From Sulfidibacter corallicola (GTDB lineage Bacteria; Acidobacteriota; Holophagae; Acanthopleuribacterales; Acanthopleuribacteraceae), in the NCBI RefSeq assembly GCF_017498545.1, contig NZ_CP071793.1:3983501-4047500 (forward strand): a stretch of 64,000 nt of DNA, written 5' to 3'. The notes beneath the pieces were generated by a model. The model searched no databases and was not told the DNA's origin. It saw nothing but the letters and a program-made list of their open reading frames with translations. Shown here piece after piece: positions 1 through 8,573 of the stretch. The translations under genes and the position numbers were made by a program. The stretch's first letter is position 1, and each line of letters opens with the position of its first letter.

Positions 1-294
1 GCCGGCGGCCATGTCGGGAATCAGCACGGTCTTGGTCGGGTTCAGGATCTTGGCGGTCTCGGCCATGAAGTGAACCCCGGCGAACAAGATACGCTTGTGG
101 GTCACGGCTTGGGCGCGGCGGGCGAGGTCGAGGCTGTCGCCGATGAAGTCGGCCACGTCCTGAATGTCGCCTTCCTGGTAGTAGTGGGCCAGTAAGATGG
201 TGTCGGTCTCTTTCTTGAGGCGCTCGATTTCCTCGAAATAATCGATGCCGGGTCCGAGATCCACACTGGAACCGAAAGCGGTGGTGGTTGTCAT
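1..294 (-). CDS. nadA: Quinolinate synthase NadA (N-terminal part, cut by window edge)
   Basis: NadA condenses iminoaspartate with dihydroxyacetone phosphate to give quinolinate, the step before NadC in de novo NAD synthesis; it is a cytosolic 4Fe-4S enzyme. The 98 visible residues include the family segments around LLAHYYQEGDIQDVADFIGDS (about residues 34-54, the NadA HYYQ..IQ..AD block) and ILFAGVHFMAETAKILNP (about residues 72-89), both typical of the first NadA domain. The ATG at 292-294 lies only 4 bases after the nadC stop, so the two genes are one operon. The rest of the gene, with its cluster cysteines, is outside the window. Identification is from family motifs and from the nadC neighbour. 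Confidence 0.95.
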   Translation of the reverse strand, partial: MTTTTAFGSSVDLGPGIDYFEEIERLKKETDTILLAHYYQEGDIQDVADFIGDSLDLARRAQAVTHKRILFAGVHFMAETAKILNPTKTVLIPDMAAG

Positions 295-298
295 AAGC

Positions 299-1201
299 TC
301 AATCCTCGCTGATGAGAAGGCTGAGATCGGGCGCCTTGATCGAGTGGGTGATCGCACCGACGGAGATGCGATCGGGGCGTGGGGCACAATAGGCGCCGAT
401 CGTTTCCAAGTTGATGCCGCCGCTGACCTCGATGAGCGAGTCGCCGCGGTCATATTCACAGGCGCGGGCTACCATTTCCGGACTGAAATTGTCGAGCATG
501 ACGAGCGGGCATCGCGCCTCGATGGCCTGCACCAGTTGCTCGAGATCGGTCACTTCGATTTGGATGGGCACGTCTTTGGCCAGATTGCGGCGCACTTCCG
601 CCAAAGCCTCGCGCACCCCGTGCAATCGGGCGATGTGGTTTTCCTTGATGAGGACCATGCTGCTGAGATCGAGACGATGGTTGGCGCCACCGCCGCAAAG
701 CACGGCGTATTTGTCGAAATAGCGGTATCCTGGCAGGGTTTTGCGGGTGTCCAGGATTTGGGTGTGATCGTTGTAGCGACGCACCACGTCCACGAAAGCG
801 CGCGTGGCGTTGGCGATGCCGATGCCCCGTCCCAGAAAATTGAGGAACGGCCGTTCCAGGGCGACGATGTGGGCCACGTCCCCTTCCCATTCGAACAGGG
901 TGGTGCCGGCTTCGACGCGGCTACCGTCCTCGACGAGGCAACGCACGGTCAAATCCAACCCGCCGTGTATTTCGCGGAACACGTCCAAAAGGGTGTGATA
1001 CCAGGCGGAGCCGCACATGGACACGGTTTCGCGACAAAACAGACGCGCCGTGGCGCGGCGGCCCGAGAGTTTCAGCACGTCGGCGGTCACGTCACCGTCC
1101 GGCATATCCGCATCGAAATCCATACGGGCGAGCGCGGCGACGTCTTCCCGCACGCGTTCCAGGTAAAAGCAGCTCGTGGTCAAAACGGCCCCTCCGGTCA
1201 T
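299..1201 (-). CDS. nadC: Nicotinate-nucleotide pyrophosphorylase (carboxylating) NadC
   Basis: NadC converts quinolinate and PRPP to nicotinate mononucleotide. The 300-residue product has the expected family length. It shows the conserved TRKTLPGYR substrate-binding stretch, the CGGGANHRLDLSSMVLIKENH block and a C-terminal EVSGGINLETI barrel motif. The reading frame stays open upstream to 1369, but homology begins after the ATG at 1199-1201 (MTGGAVLTTSCFYLERV), and a G-rich run lies about 17 bases before it, so I chose that start. It is the first gene of the nadC-nadA unit. Its own promoter probably lies in 1202-1436; a perfect palindrome there (1414-1423) could be an operator, but this is unproven. 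Confidence 0.96.
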   Translation of the reverse strand: MTGGAVLTTSCFYLERVREDVAALARMDFDADMPDGDVTADVLKLSGRRATARLFCRETVSMCGSAWYHTLLDVFREIHGGLDLTVRCLVEDGSRVEAGTTLFEWEGDVAHIVALERPFLNFLGRGIGIANATRAFVDVVRRYNDHTQILDTRKTLPGYRYFDKYAVLCGGGANHRLDLSSMVLIKENHIARLHGVREALAEVRRNLAKDVPIQIEVTDLEQLVQAIEARCPLVMLDNFSPEMVARACEYDRGDSLIEVSGGINLETIGAYCAPRPDRISVGAITHSIKAPDLSLLISED

Positions 1202-1436
1202 TCGCCATCCGTGCGCGTCTCCCCCCCGGGTGGCGCGAAGTGGTTGTGATCGTGGGTCGACACCCGAACGAGAGGCCGGGAGGCGACCGGTGCGTGGACT
1301 CGATGCCGAAGCGATCGACCTTGAAAAATACCAGTCAGGACCCATCCACGCAATCCAAACATAACACAAAAAGGCTACTTTGGGGTGTTTTTACACTTTG
1401 ACCTCGAACACCTCTGTATACAGGGAATTCAGGGCA

Positions 1437-1463
1437 TCGCAACCGCCTGGACAACGGTTGCGA
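1437..1463 (-). terminator. Hairpin after the PKD gene
   Basis: A perfect 9-bp stem (1437-1445 with 1455-1463, 9-base loop) lies 23 bases beyond the stop of the minus-strand PKD gene. There is no T run after it on the minus strand, so it may only protect or pause the transcript. Confidence 0.45.
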
Positions 1464-1485
1464 CCCCCATCGATTCGCAACAGGT

Positions 1486-4400
1486 TCAATTGGTGGTGAA
1501 GTTCACCAGGAAGCGATCTTCATCGGACAGGACCGAGTCCACCAGGAAGACCAGCACCTTGCCGGCATACTGGCTCGCGTCGTCGATCGTGATGCTCGAG
1601 CGGAAGTTGGCGGCACTGATGTTGTCGTTACAGGCGATGAAACCCAGGTTGCCGTCGGCACACATTTGCGAGAGCTGGTCCGGTTCGGCCACGTAGGCTT
1701 CCAACACCGTGTCGAAGACGTAATTGTCGCCGCTGCCGGGCGGCACGGTGTCCACGGTGAAACCGACCGCATCCACATCCTCGGGGATGTAGATGGCCCA
1801 CCAACTGTCGCGGTCATTGAACTGGGCCTTACACTGGGGATCGGCGGTATCGGTGTAACTGCTGCCGTCGACCTCGTCGGAAACGGCGGCATCGCCGGGC
1901 ACCCAATCCAACAGACGCGCGCCGCTACAGGCATCGTTGTCGGCATCGGGCAGCACCCGGACGAACACCCGCGCTTCGACCGGTTCGCCTTGCGACCCGC
2001 CGGGGAACTCTTCCACGACGCGATAGGTGAAGAAGTCGAAACCGGCGGCATTGCCCGGTTCGTAGAGCAACTGCTGCGGATCGCCGGTCACGGTGACGGA
2101 GGCGCCCAGCAGCGAAGCGTTGCCGATATCGTCGAGCAGGGTCAGCGGATCGCCGTTGGTGTCGGTGTCGCCGTCGAGGACATCCAACAACTTGTCCGCA
2201 TTGGAAAGCGGTTGTTGCAGGGTGAAGTAATCGTCGTCCAACTCGGGCGGGACGTTGCGGGTGAGGTGCGGCGCCGTCACGATTTCCACCAGGGTATCGA
2301 TTTCGAGGCCGCGCACAAAGTCGGGACAGCCGTCGGGATCGGGCGGATTGCCGATGTCGATGTCGCAATCGATGATCGGCGTATCGGGCCACTCTTCCAA
2401 ACGGGTGGAAAAATCACTCGGCATGATGAGCGCCACGCCGACCGTGTCCACGACCAGACCATGGGGATCGGTGACGCGCACGTCGAAGGGAAAGACGCCG
2501 TAGTCGTTGGGATCGGTGGAGCGCGGGTTGCCGGGAGCTGTCAACTCGAAGGTGGGCGCCACATCGGGCGGCGTGAAGAGCTGAACCGTGCCCAGCGCCG
2601 GCTGGGACTGAAGTTCGAAGGCATGCAGGCCCAGATCGTTGTCGTCGAGATCGAGCACCAGCGGATTGGCACTGCCCACGCTGCCCGGGCTCGCGATCAC
2701 GTTCAGGCGAATTCCGGTGGGCGGGCGGTTGACCTCGACGAACCGCAGATCGGGAGTGGCGTCTTCGAAGTTGAACTCATCGCGAACGGTCAGGCTCACG
2801 CGGAATTGAAGGAACCCGACTTCGCGATTCCGATCGAAAGGCACCGCGCCGGGATTCTGCTGATCGGAGGTCCCCTGCGACGAGCCGCCGCCGAAATCCC
2901 AGTGAAAGGTCAGCGAACCGGGCGGCGGGTTGTCGGGATCGCTGCCGGCGGATTCGAAGGTAACGCTGTCGTTCAGGTTCACCAACAAGGATTCGTCGAT
3001 CGGTTCCTGAATGACGCCGTTGGGCCGTTGATCGGCAATCACGGTCAGGTTCTCGACGGCCTGGGCGTCGAGACTGTCGGTAACGGTGAAGCTGACGGGA
3101 TAGGAGCCCGGGTCCTGGAAGCGCAGCGGCGGAGGATCGGCCAGGGTGGAAGAGCCCAGCGTGCCGAAGTCCCAGCGCATGTCGAGGGTCAGGTCGGTTT
3201 CGGGAGGCAACCCGGAAGCCGTGTTGGGGTCGTCGGCGTTCACCGAAAAATCGACGTCGAAACCGGCCTCGACGACGACCACGCCGGCATCGGGCTCGGG
3301 CAGGAGGTTACTGATCACGGGCGGGTCGTTGACCGTAACCGTACGAGCGGCCGGGCTCGGGTCCAAGGAACCGAGGCTGTCGGCCACGCTGAAGGTGACG
3401 CGATAGACGCCGGGATCCGCGAAGACCACACCTGCGGGATCTTCCTCGGAACTACCGGGATGACCGGCGATGTCGAAATCCCAGGAAAGCTGCAGCGGTG
3501 TATCGCCGTCGGAATCGGCGGCTTCTCCGTCGAAATCCACCGACTCACCGGGATTGAGGATCAAATCGAGGGAGGGCGTGACGATCTGGCCGTCGGGAAC
3601 CCCGTTGACCCGGAAGGACAGGGTCGGCGGATTGGGATCGACGGCGCCGCGATCATCGGTCACGCGGTAGGTGAGGACGTAGATGCCGGGAGTTTCGAAG
3701 GTGATCTGACCGGGGGCCGCGCCATGGAGGTTTTGCGGCACCGGACCTTGTATTTCCCAGGTGTGGGTGAAGGTCTCGTTGGTGCCCAGGCCCGAGTCCG
3801 TATTCAAATCGATCGCCAGGCCACTCAGGTTCAGGTCGAGTCCCTGGCTCAGCACGAGCTCACCGCCGTTGTCGATGAAGTCGCTCGGCGTGGGGCTGAC
3901 CATGGTGCCCACCGGCGGGTCGTTGACGATGACGCGCGCGAGATCGGGCGTGAGGTCGTCGAGCCCCAGTTGATCGGTCACCGTGAAGGAAACCTGGTAG
4001 CGGCCCGGATCGGCAAACGCCACCTCACCCGGATCTTCGACCGTGCTGTCGTCGGCGCCACCTCCGAAATCCCAGAGGAAGGTGAAGGGCGTGTTGTTGT
4101 CTTGATCGCTGGCATCGGAACTGAAACTCACCGTTTCACCGGGATTGATGATCGTCTCCGAGGTCGGCGTGGTGATGGTGCCCACCGGGCGATGCGACAC
4201 GCGCACGGTTCGAGTGGCAGGCGCGATGGATTCGATGCCGAAGCCGTCGGTCACGGACAGGGTGACGTCGAACTCGCCGATCGCGTCGAAGGTGACCGCG
4301 CCGGGATCTTCCAGGGAACTGTCGGGAGCGACCCCGTCGAAGTTCCAGAGGTAGGTCATGCCGGTACTGATGTGTTCGTCGGGATCGGTACCGGTCCCGT

Positions 4401-7398
4401 TGAAGACCACGGACTCGTCGATGCCGATGGTCACCGGGTTCTCGGCCGGGAAATCGATGCTCGCGGTGGGTCGATCCGTCACGCGGACCTGGCGCGTGGG
4501 CGGCGTGTCGTCGGGTACGCCGTGCGCGTCGGTCACGGTGAAGGCCACGTCGAAGACGCCCGGCGTGTTGAAAGCCACGGCGCCCGGGTTCTGGGTGGTC
4601 GCATCGGTGGCGCCACCGTTGAAGTTCCACAGGAAACTGAAGGGCTGGCTGTCGTCCGGGTCGGTCGCCGTCGCACTGAAGGTCACGGTCTGCCCGGTCA
4701 CCAGCGTCACCTGGCTGTCGACCGGCTCGGCGATGGTGCCGTCCGGACGATCGGTGGCCACGACCTGGAGCGAAGGTACGTCCTGGTCCGGAACGCCGAA
4801 GCCGTCGGTCACGGTGAACGACACGTTGTAATTGCCGGAAGTTCCGAACAACACGGCACCGGGATTCAACTCGGTGCTGTTGGTCGCGCCGCCGCCGAAA
4901 TCCCACAGGTAGGTGAGCGGCGTCGTGTCGTCCGCATCCGTGGCGTTGCCCTGGAAGGTCAGCGACTCACCGGTGACGACGACCGCGGGATCGTCGGTGG
5001 GTGCCATGATGGTGCCGTCCGGCGCATCGGTGACGCGTACCGTGATTTCGGGGCGCTCGATGTCGGAAAGGCCGAAGCTGTCACTGACGGTCAGGCCCAC
5101 GGTAAAGACGCCGGAGGTGTCGAAGGTCACGGTGGGATTTTGTTCGAGCGTGGGCGTGGCGCCGCCGCCGAAATCCCAGAGATAGGCCAGCGGCAGGCTG
5201 TCGTCGGGATCGACACCGGAGGCTTGGAAGGAGATTTGGCCGCCGCGGATGATGGTGACCACCGGGGTCGCCGGAGAGACGATGGTGCCGTCCGGTCGGT
5301 CGGAAACCCGAACGCTGATGGAGGCCGGGGTGGGATCGGGAAAGCCGAGACTGTCGGTGGCGGTCATGGCCACGGTGAAGAGACCGTTGTTGGCGAAGGC
5401 CACGTCACCGGGATCCTCGACGTTTTGATTGGTCGCGCCACCGCCGAAATCCCAGGCGTAGGTGATCGGCAGGTTGCCGTCGGGATCGGTCGCGGAGGCC
5501 TGGAAGTTCAGTGACTCGGTGCGTCCGATGACCTGGTTGCCCACCGGCGAGACGATGGTCCCGTTAGGGGGGCCGGTCACGGTGAAGGTCACCAGGGCCG
5601 GCGTGGGATCGGAGATGCCCAAACTGTCGGTCACGGTCAGGGTGGCCGTGTAGATGCCGGTTTGGGTGAATTGGATGCCGATCGGGTTGGCCTCGGTGCG
5701 ATCCCCGATGGCCTGGGGACCGGTGAACTGCCAGAGGTAGGTGAAATTCGTGTCGCCGTCGGCATCGGTCGCCATGCTCTGAAAATCCAGGAAGCCGTTC
5801 AGGGCCACCAAGGTGCCGTCGGCCGGCGCCACGATCGTGCCTTCCGGCGGCGTGGATACCGTGACATTGACGGTCGGGGGATTGAGATCCTCGGCCCCAT
5901 CGTCATCCGTGACGGTCAGGGTGACATCGTAGCTTCCCGCGGCGGTGAACATCACGGAGCCGGGATTCTGGAGATTGCTGGCCGCCGCGCCCCCATCGAA
6001 ATCCCAGGCGTAGGAGGCGATGGTGCCGTCGGTATCGGTGCCCTGCCCTTGGAAGTTCACCGACTGGTTGGGCGCGATGACGACATTGGAAACCGGCGCC
6101 ACGATCGTGCCCACCGGTCGATCGTTCACGTTGACGGTCACCTGGGGCGGGGTGGGATCACTCAAGCCGGTGCTGTCGGTGACGGTCAGGGTCACCGTAT
6201 AGACGCCGGGGTCGTTGAATTGCACGTTGCCCGGGTTCTGGACGGTCATGTCCTGATTCGCGGGACCGCGGAACTCCCAGAGGAACGAAGGAAAGTCACC
6301 GGCGTCGGGGTCGGAGACCCCCCCTTCGAAATCGAGGATTTCCCCTTCGTTGATGTCGAACACCGTATCGAAGGTGCCGTTGACGCGAATGGTGCCGTCG
6401 GGCACGGTGCTGACGATGATGCGGCGGGTCAGCGGATTGACGCCCGGATTGGCGGGCACCGCCGGTAAACCGTAGGAATCTTCGACTTCGAGCGCCACAT
6501 CGTAGGTGCCGAGGGTATTGAAGGTCACGGGACCGGGATCTTCGACACTCGAGTTGGTCGCACCACCATCGAAATTCCAGTTGATCGTCAACGAATCGGG
6601 CACGGAGCCATCCACATCGACCTCGTTGTCGAACAGGGTGGATTCGAAGGTGACACTCTGACCGGGCTCGATGATTACGTCGGCGAGCTTGTCGGGATCG
6701 CTGTCGAAGGCAGGCGAATCGATGTTGGCGGTTGGGGCGCTGGCCACCGTGACGACGATGGTGGTCGAGGTCTGGTGCGGCAGGCCGCTGACGGTGTAGG
6801 AGGCGGTCACCTCGACGACGTATACGCCGACCTGGGTCATCTGGATCAGGCCCGGCGTCAGGCCGGAGAACGACCGCGTGTTCATGGGATCGTCATCTTC
6901 GGTGACGGTCCAATCGATGGTGTAGGGACCCGGGGTATCGCCGTCGGGATCGTTGATTTCGGCGGTGAAGTTGAAAAAGTCGTTCACTTCGATGGAATCG
7001 CTGTTGGCAGGGGAAGTGATGGTCAGTTCGGGCGGGGTTACGGCGATGACGGTGACCGAATCCATCCGCAAAAAGGAACCGGATCCGCGGTTGGCCGTCC
7101 AAAAGCGGACGAGGTAGGTACCTGCCGTGGGGAAGGTGTATTGCGGATTCGCCACAAACGCGTCGTCGTTGTCATCCTCGTCGAAATCCCACCAGTACCA
7201 GCAGCAGTTGAAGTAATTGTTGCCTTGCCCCAAAAAGTCGTAGGGCACACCGACGTCCACGACGATGTCGCTATCGGGCTCGACGATTTCGGCTTCGGCA
7301 TTCGTTTGCCCCAAGGCCGACCCGTTTGTCAGCAATCCGAATAAAAAAATGCCTATCAGTGTGCGGAGCCATTGAAATCCCAACCTGCGACGTGTCAT
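1486..7398 (-). CDS. Giant secreted PKD-repeat protein (1970 aa)
   Basis: The protein starts with a signal peptide (charged MTRRR, hydrophobic stretch to about residue 30, ALGQ cleavage site). I count about 16 tandem PKD-like domains of roughly 90-100 residues. Most carry a WDFGGGAT-like core, an NPG.V.F turn, a YTVTLTVTDS strand and a next unit opening with PDGTI or PVGTI. The last 350 residues differ: a cadherin/Ig-like segment (DVLDGDTDTNGDPLTL), then a domain with DSWWAIYIPEDV and IACNDN like pre-peptidase C-terminal modules. I see no catalytic domain and no sorting signal that I recognise. PKD domains are surface adhesive or spacer modules, so an extracellular or cell-surface role is inferred. 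The ATG at 7396-7398 has a GAGGAGG site 8 bases before it. The gene is monocistronic. Confidence 0.9.
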   Translation of the reverse strand: MTRRRLGFQWLRTLIGIFLFGLLTNGSALGQTNAEAEIVEPDSDIVVDVGVPYDFLGQGNNYFNCCWYWWDFDEDDNDDAFVANPQYTFPTAGTYLVRFWTANRGSGSFLRMDSVTVIAVTPPELTITSPANSDSIEVNDFFNFTAEINDPDGDTPGPYTIDWTVTEDDDPMNTRSFSGLTPGLIQMTQVGVYVVEVTASYTVSGLPHQTSTTIVVTVASAPTANIDSPAFDSDPDKLADVIIEPGQSVTFESTLFDNEVDVDGSVPDSLTINWNFDGGATNSSVEDPGPVTFNTLGTYDVALEVEDSYGLPAVPANPGVNPLTRRIIVSTVPDGTIRVNGTFDTVFDINEGEILDFEGGVSDPDAGDFPSFLWEFRGPANQDMTVQNPGNVQFNDPGVYTVTLTVTDSTGLSDPTPPQVTVNVNDRPVGTIVAPVSNVVIAPNQSVNFQGQGTDTDGTIASYAWDFDGGAAASNLQNPGSVMFTAAGSYDVTLTVTDDDGAEDLNPPTVNVTVSTPPEGTIVAPADGTLVALNGFLDFQSMATDADGDTNFTYLWQFTGPQAIGDRTEANPIGIQFTQTGIYTATLTVTDSLGISDPTPALVTFTVTGPPNGTIVSPVGNQVIGRTESLNFQASATDPDGNLPITYAWDFGGGATNQNVEDPGDVAFANNGLFTVAMTATDSLGFPDPTPASISVRVSDRPDGTIVSPATPVVTIIRGGQISFQASGVDPDDSLPLAYLWDFGGGATPTLEQNPTVTFDTSGVFTVGLTVSDSFGLSDIERPEITVRVTDAPDGTIMAPTDDPAVVVTGESLTFQGNATDADDTTPLTYLWDFGGGATNSTELNPGAVLFGTSGNYNVSFTVTDGFGVPDQDVPSLQVVATDRPDGTIAEPVDSQVTLVTGQTVTFSATATDPDDSQPFSFLWNFNGGATDATTQNPGAVAFNTPGVFDVAFTVTDAHGVPDDTPPTRQVRVTDRPTASIDFPAENPVTIGIDESVVFNGTGTDPDEHISTGMTYLWNFDGVAPDSSLEDPGAVTFDAIGEFDVTLSVTDGFGIESIAPATRTVRVSHRPVGTITTPTSETIINPGETVSFSSDASDQDNNTPFTFLWDFGGGADDSTVEDPGEVAFADPGRYQVSFTVTDQLGLDDLTPDLARVIVNDPPVGTMVSPTPSDFIDNGGELVLSQGLDLNLSGLAIDLNTDSGLGTNETFTHTWEIQGPVPQNLHGAAPGQITFETPGIYVLTYRVTDDRGAVDPNPPTLSFRVNGVPDGQIVTPSLDLILNPGESVDFDGEAADSDGDTPLQLSWDFDIAGHPGSSEEDPAGVVFADPGVYRVTFSVADSLGSLDPSPAARTVTVNDPPVISNLLPEPDAGVVVVEAGFDVDFSVNADDPNTASGLPPETDLTLDMRWDFGTLGSSTLADPPPLRFQDPGSYPVSFTVTDSLDAQAVENLTVIADQRPNGVIQEPIDESLLVNLNDSVTFESAGSDPDNPPPGSLTFHWDFGGGSSQGTSDQQNPGAVPFDRNREVGFLQFRVSLTVRDEFNFEDATPDLRFVEVNRPPTGIRLNVIASPGSVGSANPLVLDLDDNDLGLHAFELQSQPALGTVQLFTPPDVAPTFELTAPGNPRSTDPNDYGVFPFDVRVTDPHGLVVDTVGVALIMPSDFSTRLEEWPDTPIIDCDIDIGNPPDPDGCPDFVRGLEIDTLVEIVTAPHLTRNVPPELDDDYFTLQQPLSNADKLLDVLDGDTDTNGDPLTLLDDIGNASLLGASVTVTGDPQQLLYEPGNAAGFDFFTYRVVEEFPGGSQGEPVEARVFVRVLPDADNDACSGARLLDWVPGDAAVSDEVDGSSYTDTADPQCKAQFNDRDSWWAIYIPEDVDAVGFTVDTVPPGSGDNYVFDTVLEAYVAEPDQLSQMCADGNLGFIACNDNISAANFRSSITIDDASQYAGKVLVFLVDSVLSDEDRFLVNFTTN

Positions 7399-8223
7399 CG
7401 CGCAGCCTCCTCTAAAGCCCTCTCAGCGCAGAAACGCGCGCGCTCGCGAACCCGAACCGTTGCCTCGGACACGGATTTCAGAATGTTGGCAATGAATTGC
7501 GAACTACTGGCGCGCTTTGATCGACGCGCCGAATCGACGCCATAAAACATGGTCTACCATTCACATCGAGGCGCGGGCGAATAGGGCGCCGCGCGCCAAA
7601 CCACAATATTGATTCACATTTTTTCGGGATTCCCGAGACTTGTCCTACACCATAGGTACGTTAGAACGCCCACTTTCTGGGAATCATAAAGTGGGTGGAT
7701 TATAGCAAATTAACGAAGTGGAACGAGCCCTTTTTGATCGGAGCAAAGGGGATCCGCCCCGCTTTGGCGTCCAATAGCCGTCGCAACCCCGCCTCGAAGG
7801 CGGGAGTGGGGCGACAGATCCTTCGAAACCATGCCCACGGGCTCACACCGCACCGCGGCAAGGATCGAGATCCAAAAGTGGAAAGAAGGCCAGACGGGGC
7901 AACCGGTGCCACTCATTTCGAGCCGGATCTCTGGATTTCAGGCTGAAACATGACTGCAACCCATTCGAACAATCTTCTCCTAAAAAAGATGTTACCGATT
8001 TCAGCCAAAGTTTCACTTGCCGTTTCAAGCAGCCCCCCGGCCCAAGCGGCTAGGATGATGCAAAGCGTCATCGAACCAAAGGTTAAGCACAGCGATTCAA
8101 CGAGCGCAGGGCATACCGCTTTCTCTCTCCTCGGTCCTGAGCCCCCGGTCGAAAGGTCCACGCGGCGGACAGGTACCCACCCGTCGCGATTTCGGCTCGG
8201 ATGGCTCAGCCCGGAACGTGGCT
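7399..8223. other. Intergenic region, no supported gene
   Basis: Short ORFs here have composition unlike their neighbours, no ribosome sites and no recognisable motif. Close to the PKD gene lies its presumed promoter. A perfect 8-bp inverted repeat (7669-7676 with 7688-7695) sits in an AT-rich patch around 7610-7730. Nothing else was recognised. Confidence 0.5.
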
Positions 8224-8337
8224 CCCCGGCCTCCTGACGGGGATGGGTCCTCCCATCACGTGACGGGCACTCCTGATGAGGGGATCGGGTGCGGAGCACA
8301 CCCGGGCCTCTCCTTCTATCCTTCTCCTCTACCATTC
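8224..8337 (+). ncRNA. Structured leader or small RNA candidate
   Basis: Three short hairpins follow each other: 8224-8228 with 8238-8242, 8242-8247 with 8252-8257 (perfect 6-bp stem, 4-base loop), and 8286-8291 with 8299-8304 (6-bp stem, 7-base loop). A pyrimidine-rich stretch and a Rho-independent terminator (8338-8370) come next. The run is either a small RNA or an attenuating leader of the efflux operon that starts at 8574. No known riboswitch class fits: it resembles a fluoride aptamer only in passing. The 5' end is unknown. Confidence 0.3.
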
Positions 8338-8370
8338 ACCGCCGACGCGCTCAGGTTGGCGGTTTTTTTT
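8338..8370 (+). terminator. Rho-independent terminator upstream of the efflux operon
   Basis: The stem ACCGCC (8338-8343) pairs with GGCGGT (8358-8363) and is followed by eight T. No convincing protein gene on the plus strand ends here, so it must terminate an untranslated transcript or act as an attenuator about 200 bases before the adaptor gene. Confidence 0.7.
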
Positions 8371-8573
8371 CGATTGGCGGCGGGAACGACGACCGGTTCG
8401 ACCGCCGTCTCGATCCCACACTGACGCTGGAACAAGGCGCCCCGATTGTGTTATGTCTTTAGGGGTTTACCACCGGGAGCCGTTTGTTTTCCCCATGGCC
8501 ACCGTTCTCCCGAGCCCGCTCCCCTTCTCGAAGCAATGCGTTTTTCGGGAGCGTCACTTCTGGGACCGTCGAT

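Noticed and set aside
1666..5514. 1282-codon plus-strand ORF antisense to the PKD gene
   Set aside because: Shadow frame of the regular, GC-rich PKD repeats; no domain, no ribosome site, and repetitive composition.
8239..8290. Fluoride-riboswitch-like string (GGGGATGGG...CTGATG)
   Set aside because: The key words are present, but the pseudoknot partners do not pair and the downstream genes are not fluoride exporters.
8271..8310. Hammerhead-ribozyme-like CTGATGAG
   Set aside because: The GAAA element and the cleavage-site helix are missing.
7913..8335. 140-codon minus-strand ORF
   Set aside because: No motif, no ribosome site, low-complexity charged N-terminus; it also overlaps the hairpin region.
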